10,568 nucleotides of DNA from Azonexaceae bacterium (GCA_009469685.1 SSTA01000051.1:1-10568), one strand, 5' to 3'; counted from the stretch's first letter, positions 1 to 7,088 are shown. A program made the numbers and translations. The notes: a model not told the origin generated them from the sequence alone.

Positions 1-1736
1 AGTTTGTCTTCGAAATACGGCTGGATCGGCAGCAGGGGAAATCCGCTGACTTCGGTATCCAGGTTGACGACCAGCGGTTCCGCCTGGACGTCGCCGCCGA
101 TTTTCAGGCTTCCCTTCTGATTGATTCGCCCGCTCACGCGCAAGGCGGCCTTGCTGCCCGGAACAGTGGAAAACCCTTCCAGACTGAGGGCCAGCGAGTC
201 CAGCGTCTGGGTCGAGCGATCTTTCAAGCCCTCTTCGCGATACTGGACGCTCCCCCCGGCCATCGCAATCCGAGTGGCCGAAACTTTCCAGGCGGGCGCC
301 GTCGTCTCCGCGGGGCCGGTCTTCAGCAAAGGCCCCTGGGGCAGCTTCAAGGCTTTCTGGCGATCGCGAATCACCTCCAGGGCAGGCCCCGTGAGCGTCA
401 CTTCGCCCAGGTCGGCCAGCCGCTGGCCGAGGTCGATCCGCGCCCCCTTGATCTCCCCGCGCTTCAGGCGCAAGGGTGAGCCCGCATCCAGGGACCAGGA
501 AGCATCGAGTTCGACCGGGTGAGCAAAATCACCATCCAGGTTGCGCAAGTGAACGCCCACCTCCGCCAGAGTGGCAAGCCAGGGTGAGCCCCGGGTCTCG
601 TCCCGCCAGCGTAGCGTGGCCCCCTCGACGGCAACGTCCGCCACCGACCAGGCGACCGCCGGACCGCCCGGACCGGCCTTCTTCGGCTCCGCGCCTGCAA
701 GACGACCCGCCAGATCCTGCCAATTGAGGGTCCCCTGCGGAGTCCCCCTCACCTGGAGATCGAGACCGGCAAGGCGGACCTGCGCGACGGCGAAATGCCG
801 TTTGAGAAGATCGGCATCCACGCCTTCCAGATCCAGGCGCTTCCAGGCGATCAGCGGTCTCTCCTCAGCCTCGCGCACCACCAGATCGTTCAAATGGGCG
901 GCCCCGGTCACTTTCAGGGTGGCCGGGGCATCCTTGTCCTGACGGAAGACGAGTTTAAGCTCGGTGTCCAGGCTCCCGCCGACCAGGGCGAAGGGAAGTT
1001 TGACCGGCGAATAGGGCAGGTAGCGGACCAGGTCCACCTTGTCCAGATCGAGGCTCAGTTCGCTTTCATGGGATTCCGAAAACGGCTTGCTACGGCCTTC
1101 GAGGACCAGCGGGGCATTATTGACTGTGGCGGAGAAGTGGGGATCGACCTCGATCTCGGCGTGGTAGGGCAGGCTGGAGACGAAGGGCAGGGTGAGCGTC
1201 AGATCGCCTACGGTATGCGTGACTCCGGCGAATCGGTCGTCGAGGGCGATGCGCCCGCCGGTGATGCGGATGTTGCTGACCGCGAACCGCGGCGTGGGAT
1301 CGTCGGAAGGACGGGTCCATTCGTCGATGAGGTCGGAAATGTCATAGCGGTTCCCTTCCAGGCGGGTCACCGCCAGGCGGGGCCCCTCAAGCTGAAAGTC
1401 GCGGACCACCGGTCCGCCGCGAAAGAGGGAGGAAGCTTCGAGATTGACGAAGAGGCGATCGAATCCCGCCACCTCGTTGCCGGCCTCCGATTGCACGGAT
1501 AGACCCGTGAGTTCCGCCGTCAGCGCGTAGGGATGGATGGACAGCCCCGCCAGCACCACCTTGCGATGAAGCGCCTCCGTGGCTTTTTTCTCGATGAGGG
1601 ACTTGACCAGGGGTGGGGCAGCGAGAAAACCCAGGACGCCGAAGGCCACGATGGCGCCGAAACTCCACCCCAGCGCCCGGCGAAACCGGGAGGAGGACAC
1701 CCCGGCGCGAATGCGCCCGGAAAGGGAAGCGGCCAT
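1..1736 (-). CDS. DUF748 (AsmA-like) domain protein, 3' end cut by window edge
   Basis: The reading frame is open from an ATG at 1736-1734 to the left edge, giving 578 codons with no stop, so the C-terminal part is missing. A short basic N-terminus is followed by one hydrophobic segment at about residues 22-42, then a long periplasmic-type region rich in beta-strand patterns. DUF748-like stretches include YDISDLIDEW, FAVSNIRITGGRIALDD and LPFVSSLPYHAEIEVDP near residues 125-190, and PLLPIQPYFEDK at the cut end. A GAGGAG ribosome site lies 5 nt before the ATG, which fixes the start. DUF748 proteins are related to AsmA/TamB/YhdP, which are inner-membrane-anchored periplasmic proteins linked to outer-membrane biogenesis and lipid transport; a precise role here is inference. 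The gene is divergent from the NDUFA9-type gene. Family assignment is firm, function is not. Confidence 0.9.
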   Translation of the reverse strand, partial: MAASLSGRIRAGVSSSRFRRALGWSFGAIVAFGVLGFLAAPPLVKSLIEKKATEALHRKVVLAGLSIHPYALTAELTGLSVQSEAGNEVAGFDRLFVNLEASSLFRGGPVVRDFQLEGPRLAVTRLEGNRYDISDLIDEWTRPSDDPTPRFAVSNIRITGGRIALDDRFAGVTHTVGDLTLTLPFVSSLPYHAEIEVDPHFSATVNNAPLVLEGRSKPFSESHESELSLDLDKVDLVRYLPYSPVKLPFALVGGSLDTELKLVFRQDKDAPATLKVTGAAHLNDLVVREAEERPLIAWKRLDLEGVDADLLKRHFAVAQVRLAGLDLQVRGTPQGTLNWQDLAGRLAGAEPKKAGPGGPAVAWSVADVAVEGATLRWRDETRGSPWLATLAEVGVHLRNLDGDFAHPVELDASWSLDAGSPLRLKRGEIKGARIDLGQRLADLGEVTLTGPALEVIRDRQKALKLPQGPLLKTGPAETTAPAWKVSATRIAMAGGSVQYREEGLKDRSTQTLDSLALSLEGFSTVPGSKAALRVSGRINQKGSLKIGGDVQAEPLVVNLDTEVSGFPLLPIQPYFEDK

Positions 1737-1774
1737 GGAAACTCCTCGCACAAGATAACTGGAATGCCGCGGGA

Positions 1775-1780
1775 ATTGTA
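1775..1780 (-). promoter_or_regulatory. putative -10 element for the DUF748 gene
   Basis: On the minus strand this reads TACAAT, five of six matches to TATAAT, about 39 nt upstream of the ATG. No good -35 is visible 16-18 bp further upstream, where the sequence is very GC-rich. It is assigned from position and -10 match only. Confidence 0.4.
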
Positions 1781-1857
1781 GCCGAGACGGTTCGGCCCGG
1801 GCGGCCCCCGACAGCCAATTTCGGGAACAATCCCGTGCCGGACAGCGCCTTTAACGG

Positions 1858-1863
1858 TAAAAT
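1858..1863 (+). promoter_or_regulatory. putative -10 element for the NDUFA9-type gene
   Basis: TAAAAT, in the context CGGTAAAATCCGGG, lies 34 nt before the ATG at 1898, which would give a 5' leader of roughly 28 nt. The hexamer 17 bp upstream (GTGCCG) is a poor -35. It stands out as an AT-rich island in a GC-rich divergent gap. Confidence 0.45.
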
Positions 1864-1897
1864 CCGGGCTTTCCGAATTCCACTTCCGGGGCTCCCG

Positions 1898-2860
1898 ATG
1901 GACATCAAGAAAGTACTCATCCTGGGCGGTAGCGGCTTTGTCGGTACCTACATCACCAACCGGCTCGCCGATCGCGGCGTCGCGGTCACCATTCCCACCC
2001 GGCGGCGGGAGCGGACCAAGGCCCTGATCATGCAGCCCAATGTGGAGATGGTCGAAGCCAACATCCATTGCGAAAAGACTCTCGCCGAACTGGTGCGTGG
2101 CCAGGATGCAGTCATCAACCTGGTCGGCATCCTCCACAGCCGGGACGTCAAGCTGCCCTACAGCCGGGACTTCGCCGAAGCCCACATCGAACTGCCGCGC
2201 AAGGTGATCGCCGCCTGCAAGGCGTCCGGCGTGCGCCGCCTGGTCCATATGAGCGCCCTCAAGGCCGATCCCAACGGACCGTCTGAATACCTCTGTTCCA
2301 AGGGCGACGGCGAAGCCCTGGTCCTTGCGGCGCAAGGCGATCTGGACGTCACCGTCTTCCGTCCCTCGGTGATCTTCGGCCTTGGCGACTCCTTCCTTTC
2401 CATGTTCGCCGGCGTCCTCGGCAAGCTGCCGTTCTTCCCCCTCGGCTTTGGCCAAGCCCGCTTCCAGCCAGTCTGGGTGGCCGACGTCGCCGATGCCTTC
2501 GTCGACTCCCTCGGCGACGCCAGTACCTACGGGCAGGCGTACGACCTCTGCGGTCCGACGGTCTATACCCTGCGGGAGCTGGTGGATTACACCCGCGGGC
2601 TCTGCGGTAGCCAGGCCCGCGTCATCGCCCTCTCCGAAGGCTGGGCCTATCTCCAGGCCGGGATCATGTGGCTCTCGCCGAAACCCCTGATGTCTCCCGA
2701 CAACCTGCGTTCGATGGAGGTCGACAGCATCGCTGGCGAAGGCCATCACCCCCCGCCGGGATGGCACCCGGCGGCACTGGAGTCGGTGGCGCCGACCTAC
2801 GTTGGCAAGGTCTTGCCCAAGCGCAAGCTGGACTCTTTCCGCTACCGGGCCGGCCGCTAA
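1898..2860 (+). CDS. complex I NDUFA9-subunit-family atypical SDR / NAD(P)-binding epimerase
   Basis: A 320-aa protein of the extended/atypical short-chain dehydrogenase type. The N-terminal Rossmann nucleotide-binding motif GGSGFVG is at residues 10-16. A catalytic-type Ser (S119, in VHMSA) and YxxxK (Y131, K135, in YLCSK) are present, so the SDR triad looks intact. The FRPSVIFG stretch (154-161) and FQPVWVADVADA (189-200) are typical of bacterial homologues annotated as complex I NDUFA9 subunit family. The mitochondrial NDUFA9 is an accessory subunit of NADH dehydrogenase; bacterial members are usually soluble, with unproven substrates and no proven place in complex I. The ATG at 1898 starts exactly at the conserved MDIKKVLILGG beginning; only a weak GGGG precedes it. 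A longer frame open upstream of 1898 reads through the promoter region and is unlikely. cca follows 113 bp downstream on the same strand. Confidence 0.9.
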   Translation: MDIKKVLILGGSGFVGTYITNRLADRGVAVTIPTRRRERTKALIMQPNVEMVEANIHCEKTLAELVRGQDAVINLVGILHSRDVKLPYSRDFAEAHIELPRKVIAACKASGVRRLVHMSALKADPNGPSEYLCSKGDGEALVLAAQGDLDVTVFRPSVIFGLGDSFLSMFAGVLGKLPFFPLGFGQARFQPVWVADVADAFVDSLGDASTYGQAYDLCGPTVYTLRELVDYTRGLCGSQARVIALSEGWAYLQAGIMWLSPKPLMSPDNLRSMEVDSIAGEGHHPPPGWHPAALESVAPTYVGKVLPKRKLDSFRYRAGR

Positions 2861-2918
2861 GCGGGCACCCGCCAAGCCGAAATCTTGGCTACGCCGCTGA
2901 CCGTAGGAGACGACCTAC
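2861..2918 (+). other. cluster of small hairpins between the NDUFA9-type gene and cca
   Basis: Immediately after the stop codon come GCGG/CCGC arms (2861-2872), then a perfect 6-bp stem GCCAAG/CTTGGC with a 7-nt loop (2871-2889), and a 5-bp GTAGG/CCTAC stem (2903-2918) followed by only TTT. No real U tract follows any of them, so a classical intrinsic terminator is doubtful. They could attenuate transcription or protect the 3' end. The rest of the 113-bp gap shows no gene or clear promoter. Confidence 0.35.
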
Positions 2919-2973
2919 CGTTTGCGCGGCGCCTTGGCCTCACGCCTGAACCGGTGCGCGAATCGCTTCGCCG

Positions 2974-4203
2974 ATGAAGATCTACGTCGTCGGCGGCGCG
3001 GTGCGCGATGAGCTGCTTGGCCGGCCAGGGGCCGATCGGGACTGGGTGGTGGTCGGAGCCACACCGCAAGACCTGCTCGACCGCGGCTTTCTTCCGGTGG
3101 GCCGCGACTTCCCCGTTTTTCTGCATCCCACGACGCGGGAGGAGTACGCCCTGGCTCGTACCGAGCGCAAGACCGCGCCGGGCTATCATGGCTTTGTCTT
3201 TCACGCGGCACCCGACGTCAGCCTCGAGGACGATCTCGCCCGCCGCGATCTCACCATCAATGCCATGGCCCGCGGCGAAGACGGCGTCCTGGTGGACCCC
3301 TATGGCGGCCGGACCGACCTGGAGGCACGGGTGTTGCGCCACGTCGGGCCAGCCTTCGCCGAGGATCCGGTCCGCATCCTGCGGCTCGCCCGCTTTGCTG
3401 CCCGCTATGCCGATTTTTCTGTCGCTCCGGAATCCCTGGCCCTCTGCTCCGCCATGGTGGCCGCCGGAGAGGCCGACCACCTGGTCCCCGAGCGGGTCTG
3501 GCAGGAGCTTGCCAAGGGGCTGCTCGAAGACCGCCCTTCCCGCATGATCGCCGTGTTGCGGGACTGCGGCGCCCTGCAACGCCTGCTCCCGGAGGTCGAC
3601 GCCTTGTTTGGCGTGCCGCAGCGGGCCGACTACCACCCGGAAGTCGATTGCGGCCTGCATACCCAGATGGTCGTCGACGCTGCCGCCCGCTTCGGCTATG
3701 GCTTGCCGGTACGCTTCGCTGCCCTGACCCACGATCTCGGCAAGGGCACCACGCCGACCGACATCCTGCCCAGGCACCACGGCCACGAAGCGCGCAGCGT
3801 CGCCCTGGCGGAAGGGCTCTGCACCCGGCTCAAGGTTCCCAACGAGTGCCGCGACCTTGCCTTGCTGGCCGCCCGCTGGCATGGCGACATACATCGCGGT
3901 GGCGAATTGCGGCCGGCGACCCTGGTACGGATGCTGGAGCGTACCGACGCCTTCCGCCGGCCGGAGCGCTTCGACCAGCTCCTCGAGGTCTGCCGCTGCG
4001 ATTTCGTGGGCCGTCAGGGGCAGGAAAGCGCATCCTATTCGGTTCCCGAGCGCCTGCGCGCCGCACTCGCTGCGGCGCGCAGCGTCGATGCCGGGGCAAT
4101 CGCCCGCAGTGCAGAGCAAGCTGCGGCCATTCCGGAACTGATTCATCGTGCGCGAGTCGCAGCGGTTTCCCAGGCGCTCGCACCGCCTCGGGACACGGAA
4201 TAG
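2974..4203 (+). CDS. cca: multifunctional CCA tRNA nucleotidyltransferase / repair protein with HD domain
   Basis: A 409-aa class II CCA-adding enzyme that builds or repairs the 3' CCA end of tRNAs from CTP and ATP in the cytoplasm. The nucleotidyltransferase head shows GGAVRD (residues 7-12) and the metal-binding DxD (D21, D23 in DRDWVVVG). RRDLTINAMA (90-99) and the EDPVRILRLARFAARY stretch (130-145) belong to the head and neck. A C-terminal HD phosphohydrolase domain is present, with HTQMVVDAA (229-237) and the H253-D254 pair in ALTHDLGKG, matching the long E. coli-type multifunctional enzyme that also has 2',3'-cyclic phosphodiesterase, 2'-nucleotidase and phosphatase activities. Length is normal for that type, and the ATG at 2974 gives the conserved MKIYVVGGAVRD start, though no clear ribosome site precedes it. 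It probably shares transcription with the upstream NDUFA9-type gene. Confidence 0.97.
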   Translation: MKIYVVGGAVRDELLGRPGADRDWVVVGATPQDLLDRGFLPVGRDFPVFLHPTTREEYALARTERKTAPGYHGFVFHAAPDVSLEDDLARRDLTINAMARGEDGVLVDPYGGRTDLEARVLRHVGPAFAEDPVRILRLARFAARYADFSVAPESLALCSAMVAAGEADHLVPERVWQELAKGLLEDRPSRMIAVLRDCGALQRLLPEVDALFGVPQRADYHPEVDCGLHTQMVVDAAARFGYGLPVRFAALTHDLGKGTTPTDILPRHHGHEARSVALAEGLCTRLKVPNECRDLALLAARWHGDIHRGGELRPATLVRMLERTDAFRRPERFDQLLEVCRCDFVGRQGQESASYSVPERLRAALAAARSVDAGAIARSAEQAAAIPELIHRARVAAVSQALAPPRDTE

Positions 4204-4338
4204 GCGTAGCGGCACCATCCGCTTCAACCCGATTGCCGTGCCCGCTCCAGACCGTGCGCCGTGTGGCGCCTCCGAAGATAAACGGCGTCGATCAGGATGG
4301 CAGCCTGACACCCTCGTCGGGCGTGAAGAAGGGAAGCC

Positions 4339-5616
4339 ATGAAACCTGAGATGGCGGCGGCCGCTCTCGGTCTGGCGCTGATGTCAGGAGCGCTTTGGGG
4401 CCAAGGACTTGAGCCGGACGAGCGGCGTCAGGAAGCGGCCACACCGGATTTTGCCGCAGATACGTTCACCGGGGATTGGAACGGTCTGCGGACGCGGGCT
4501 GCACGAAGCGGCTATCTCCTGGAGGGCGGAATCAGAGTCGATAGCTTCCGCAATCGGGGAGCCCGCCAAGACGGCACGCGGACGATCACCCATCTCGATC
4601 TGAAACTTGGGCTCAACCTTGAGGAGATCGCCGGCTGGAGGGGTACCACCGCCTTGATCAATGTCATCAACGATACGGGCCGCGGACCCCAAGCCGATCT
4701 GGTTGGGGGATTGGTGGGAGTGTCCGGGATCGAGGCCGACGCTCCGCCGACGACCCGGCTGTTCAACGCCTGGGTCCAGAAGCGCCTGTGGGACGATCGT
4801 CTGGCGGTCCTCTTCGGCCTCTATCCCATCGACAGCGAATTCTTCACCATGGAGTCAGCGAGTGTCTTCATCCAACCCCAGTACGGAACGCCGGCCGATC
4901 TGGCGCTGACCCACGAACCCTCGATCTTCAATCACTCAGCCCTGGGCCTGCGGGTACGTTGGGCCATCGACAGCGCCGCCTACGTCATGGCCGCCGTACT
5001 CGACGGCGTGCCAAACGATCCGCACCACCCCAGGCGGACGCGTATCCACCTCTCGTCCGACGATGGCTCTTTCCAGATTGCCGAATTGGGTTGGCACCCG
5101 GAGCCCGACAACAAGGACCTCGCCGGTCACGTGAAGCTTGCGCTGGGTTTCTGGGGCTATAGCCGGCGCGAGCCCGATCTCGAATCGGGAAAAGCCAAAC
5201 GGCCGATCGGAGCTTATGTGCTCGGCGAACGCAAATTGCTGAGCCTCAACGCAGAGAGTTCGCGCATCGTGACCGGCTTTGCCCGCTGGACGTGGAGCGA
5301 AGGGAAAACCACGCCTTTGCGGAATAGTTTCAATCTCGGCCTGCGCGTCCAAGGGCCCATGGCGTCGCGTCCGCAGGACGTCCTAGGCATTGCCTGGACG
5401 ACCGCCAATACCGCTTCCGCCTGGCGAGCCCGGGAGGTCGCCGTTGGGTTAGCCGAGCCCGATCGCCGGGAGTCCACTCTGGAATTGACCTATCGCCTGG
5501 CGCTCACCAAGGCCCTGGCGATCCAGCCCAATTTCCAGTTCATCCGCAATCCCGGCGCCCACGCCGGGATCCCGAATGCGCACCTCTTGGGCTTCCGATT
5601 CGATCTCGCCCTTTGA
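4339..5616 (+). CDS. OprB-family carbohydrate-type porin
   Basis: A 425-aa outer-membrane beta-barrel protein. The N-terminus has a signal peptide: a short start, a hydrophobic core AAAALGLALMSGALWG, and likely cleavage around residues 21-23. The mature part opens with GDWNGLRTRAARSGY (45-59), which matches the start of OprB-type porins, and continues with alternating amphipathic strands, such as the THLDLKLGLNLEEIAGW and FGLYPIDSEFFTME regions, the latter typical of the family. OprB members passively admit sugars and other small solutes; the real substrate cannot be read here. The last residue is Leu (FRFDLAL) rather than the usual terminal Phe. GAAGGGAAG just before the ATG supports the start. 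The 135-bp gap upstream (4204-4338) holds a GCGCC/GGCGC hairpin at 4256-4269 but no strong promoter, so regulation is unclear. Confidence 0.88.
   Translation: MKPEMAAAALGLALMSGALWGQGLEPDERRQEAATPDFAADTFTGDWNGLRTRAARSGYLLEGGIRVDSFRNRGARQDGTRTITHLDLKLGLNLEEIAGWRGTTALINVINDTGRGPQADLVGGLVGVSGIEADAPPTTRLFNAWVQKRLWDDRLAVLFGLYPIDSEFFTMESASVFIQPQYGTPADLALTHEPSIFNHSALGLRVRWAIDSAAYVMAAVLDGVPNDPHHPRRTRIHLSSDDGSFQIAELGWHPEPDNKDLAGHVKLALGFWGYSRREPDLESGKAKRPIGAYVLGERKLLSLNAESSRIVTGFARWTWSEGKTTPLRNSFNLGLRVQGPMASRPQDVLGIAWTTANTASAWRAREVAVGLAEPDRRESTLELTYRLALTKALAIQPNFQFIRNPGAHAGIPNAHLLGFRFDLAL
5549..5570 (+). repeat. perfect 9-bp inverted repeat inside the porin 3' end
   Basis: The arms ATCCCGGCG and CGCCGGGAT are perfectly complementary around a 4-nt CCCA loop, ending 46 bp before the porin stop codon. 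It lies in coding sequence (NPGAHAGI) and is not followed by a T run, so it is probably an RNA-structure or coincidental feature rather than a terminator. Confidence 0.5.
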
Positions 5617-5628
5617 CCGCGGTGACTT

Positions 5629-5645
5629 GGCGTTAGCTGAACGCC
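5629..5645 (+). terminator. weak terminator-like stem-loop after the porin gene
   Basis: A perfect 6-bp stem GGCGTT/AACGCC closes a 5-nt loop, 13 bp after the porin stop codon. The position fits a transcript end. The following bases (GCCGTGCTTCC) are not a U tract, so intrinsic termination would be poor, and it may only be a 3' stability hairpin. Confidence 0.3.
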
Positions 5646-5834
5646 GCCGTGCTTCCGGCACCAACTCCCACCGAAACCGGCCAGAAAGAGTAGGGACAAG
5701 TGCGCCTCATGGGCAAGATTCCTGTTCGGTCAGCGGATCGCCCAAGATCGGGCGGATGGCTGGACTGACCGGAATGCTGATTGCTGCCCCACGGCTCGTC
5801 GCATACGCTTTCCCCTGGGGTCCGGACACTTCGA

Positions 5835-5843
5835 TGATAGAAT
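5835..5843 (+). promoter_or_regulatory. putative extended -10 promoter for the small ORF and hydrolase
   Basis: TGATAGAAT fits the extended -10 pattern TGnTAnAAT, which can work without a good -35; the hexamer 17 bp upstream (CTGGGG) is indeed poor. Transcription would start near 5850, giving a leader of about 54 nt before the ATG at 5904 and about 185 nt before the hydrolase ATG. Confidence 0.4.
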
Positions 5844-5903
5844 CGCCGGAGTCGACGGTGGGAACCGCTGCCACGACCCAGAAGGCGGCTCTCGGAGACG
5901 CCG

Positions 5904-6038
5904 ATGCCGGCATCAGGCGATGCGCTCGAGCGGGTGACGCCCTACCTGATTCGCGACGGCGCCGGAGAAGCCAGTCGCGGCCTCCCGAGGCGTCGGCCCC
6001 CTCGCCTCCAAGGATGGCGCTTGCCAATAGACCAATGA
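5904..6038 (+). CDS. possible small ORF (44 aa) translationally coupled to the hydrolase
   Basis: An ATG preceded by GGAG with a 6-nt spacer opens a 44-codon frame beginning MPASGDALERVTPYLIRDG. Its TGA overlaps the hydrolase ATG at 6035 as ATGA, a classic coupling arrangement. The first half reads like ordinary protein with normal GC-rich codons; the second half is Arg/Pro-rich (PRRRPPR). I do not recognise it. It could be a leader peptide that delivers ribosomes to the hydrolase start, a decayed gene fragment, or chance. It lies below a plausible extended -10. Confidence 0.35.
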   Translation: MPASGDALERVTPYLIRDGAGEASRGLPRRRPPRLQGWRLPIDQ

Positions 6039-6844
6039 TCATCACGCAGCGCATCTCGGGCCTCGAAGTCCACTCCTGCAAGCCTTCCCGGCCCCTCGCG
6101 GGAGCGCCTCCCCTGGTCTTCATCCACGGCGCCTTCGCCGGTGGCTGGATGTGGGTGGATACCCTGCTCCCCGCCCTCGCCGAAGCCGGCTATCACGGCC
6201 ACGCCCTTTCCCTGCGCGGCCATGGCGGCAGCGACGGCCATGACGAGATCGACTGGCACTCGATCGCACACTACGTGGATGACGTCGAATCGATCATCGC
6301 CTGGCTGGGGGGCGATGTGGTCCTGATCGGTCACTCGATGGGCGGCTTCGTCGCCCAGAAGATTCTGGAGCGGCGCCATGTCGCGGGTGTCGCCCTGGTC
6401 TGCTCGGTACCGCCGCAGGGCCTCGTCGCTGCCCAGTTCCATTTGATGCTGGCCAAACCGGGACTGTTCCTCGAACTCAACCGCATCCTCGGCGGAAACC
6501 ATACGGATACCTTCGTCCTGCGCGAAGCCCTCTTCGCCGGCGAAGTTCCCGAAGCCATGCTGCAACGCTGGCTGGGACAAATGCAAAGAGAGTCCCATCG
6601 GGCCATTTGGGACATGTCGATGTTCAGCCTCCCCAACCTGTCGCGCATGGCGCGCCCGCCGATGCTGATTCTGGGCGCTGAGAAAGATCTGCTGGTGCCC
6701 GCCTTCCTGGTCCAGAGTACCGCCCATGCCTATGGTCTCCCCTGCCACATCTTCCGCGGCATGGGTCATGCGGTGTCCCACGAAAAAGAATGGCCGCTCG
6801 TGGCGGCCGCGCTCAGGGAGTGGCTAGACGCCCTCAGGCCGTGA
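6035..6844 (+). CDS. alpha/beta-fold hydrolase
   Basis: A 269-aa cytoplasmic-type alpha/beta hydrolase with all expected catalytic features. The oxyanion-hole motif HGAF is at 31-34, the nucleophile elbow GHSMGG has Ser at 101, the acid is D218 in LILGAEKD, and the general base is H245 in RGMGHAVSHE. The LRGHGGSDG stretch (60-68) is common in esterase/lipase and haloperoxidase-like members. The substrate is unknown. I chose the ATG at 6035 because it overlaps the preceding small ORF's stop; the ATG at 6014 in the same frame adds MALANRP and is a real alternative. No signal peptide is visible. The far longer open frame back to 5576 starts inside the porin gene and its extra sequence has no domain character. 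The 3' end overlaps the YjfB gene on the other strand by 11 bp. Confidence 0.88.
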   Translation: MIITQRISGLEVHSCKPSRPLAGAPPLVFIHGAFAGGWMWVDTLLPALAEAGYHGHALSLRGHGGSDGHDEIDWHSIAHYVDDVESIIAWLGGDVVLIGHSMGGFVAQKILERRHVAGVALVCSVPPQGLVAAQFHLMLAKPGLFLELNRILGGNHTDTFVLREALFAGEVPEAMLQRWLGQMQRESHRAIWDMSMFSLPNLSRMARPPMLILGAEKDLLVPAFLVQSTAHAYGLPCHIFRGMGHAVSHEKEWPLVAAALREWLDALRP

Positions 6845-7031
6845 TATCGACGGCGTTGCCGAGATGCGCGGGGTTGCTGCTCCCGACCGGCTGCGGCAGG
6901 GCTTCGATCAGGCGCTGGGCGGACTGTTCCTCGAGGTCCAGCGTCTTCTTGAGCGTGAGCAGCGCTACCGCATCTCCGGTGCGGGCAGCGGAGAGGGCGG
7001 TGGTAAGGCTACCGATGCCTGACAGATCCAT
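6834..7031 (-). CDS. YjfB-family putative motility protein
   Basis: A 65-aa protein with the typical layout of the YjfB family: an MDLSGIGSL start, a helical ALLTLKKTLDLEEQSAQRLIEALPQP centre read in two parts, and a C-terminal LGNAVDITA tail resembling the LGNxVdxxA ending of the family. It has no signal peptide or membrane segment. The Bacillus subtilis member belongs to the motility (SigD) regulon; the biochemical role is unknown, and no flagellar gene is present in this window. It is convergent with the hydrolase, whose 3' end it overlaps by 11 bp, and divergent from the 322-aa gene, 64 bp away. No clear Shine-Dalgarno is visible. Family recognition is by eye but the pattern is distinctive. 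Confidence 0.85.
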   Translation of the reverse strand: MDLSGIGSLTTALSAARTGDAVALLTLKKTLDLEEQSAQRLIEALPQPVGSSNPAHLGNAVDITA

Positions 7032-7033
7032 GG

Positions 7034-7088
7034 TGAACTTGCTCGCTACGGGAAAGGCGAATACTGTTAGTGTAGTTCATGAAGTTCA
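7034..7088. promoter_or_regulatory. divergent promoter region with AGTTCA repeats between yjfB-type gene and 322-aa gene
   Basis: On the plus strand TTGCTC (7039-7044) and TACTGT (7062-7067) are separated by 17 bp. On the minus strand TTGTTT (7096-7091) and TACACT (7074-7069) are separated by 16 bp. The two would overlap. The hexamer AGTTCA occurs at 7074-7079 and 7083-7088 in direct orientation and at 7034-7039 inverted (TGAACT); the first two flank a palindromic TTCATGAA at 7076-7083. This suggests a shared operator but nothing identifies the regulator. Confidence 0.35.

Larger units (their letters stand above)
5617..6034. other. 418-bp region between porin and hydrolase with no firmly supported gene
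   Basis: This stretch follows the porin stop. It contains a small stem-loop (5629-5645), an extended -10 promoter candidate (5835-5843) and a possible 44-codon ORF starting at 5904. The hydrolase reading frame is open through the whole stretch, but its translation there is Arg/Pro/Ser-rich and lacks domain character. A 115-codon minus-strand frame (6054-5707) is also open. I see no RNA gene or known riboswitch. Confidence 0.5.

Noticed and set aside
795..1502. Plus-strand open frame (235 codons) in the left part.
   Set aside because: It is antisense to the continuous DUF748 frame, which is recognised by motif and has a strong ribosome site.
1520..2875. Long minus-strand open frame (451 codons) opposite the NDUFA9-type gene.
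   Set aside because: It is antisense to a gene with clear SDR motifs and also covers the divergent promoter gap and the start of the DUF748 gene. Such frames are expected opposite GC-rich genes.
2857..4311. Long minus-strand open frame (484 codons) opposite cca.
   Set aside because: It is antisense to a protein with intact CCA-enzyme and HD motifs; its translation shows no family character.
4148..4342. Small plus-strand frame ending in ATGA with the porin start, suggesting coupling.
   Set aside because: It starts inside cca, has Arg/Pro/Ser-rich content with no protein character, and the porin already has its own good ribosome site.
4339..5616. Idea that the porin and hydrolase form a specific uptake-and-degradation operon.
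   Set aside because: They are separated by over 400 bp containing a hairpin and a separate promoter candidate, and no shared substrate is evident.
5576..6034. Upstream extension of the hydrolase frame, adding about 150 residues.
   Set aside because: It begins inside the porin coding region, is rich in Arg, Pro and Ser without domain character, and the alpha/beta hydrolase fold is complete from 6035.
5707..6054. Minus-strand 115-codon frame with a hydrophobic, signal-peptide-like start (MIIGLLASAILGG).
   Set aside because: It has no clear ribosome site, its middle is Arg/Ser/Ala-rich low-complexity, it runs through the more convincing extended -10 and small-ORF arrangement on the plus strand, and I recognise no family. 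It stays a weak alternative for this region.
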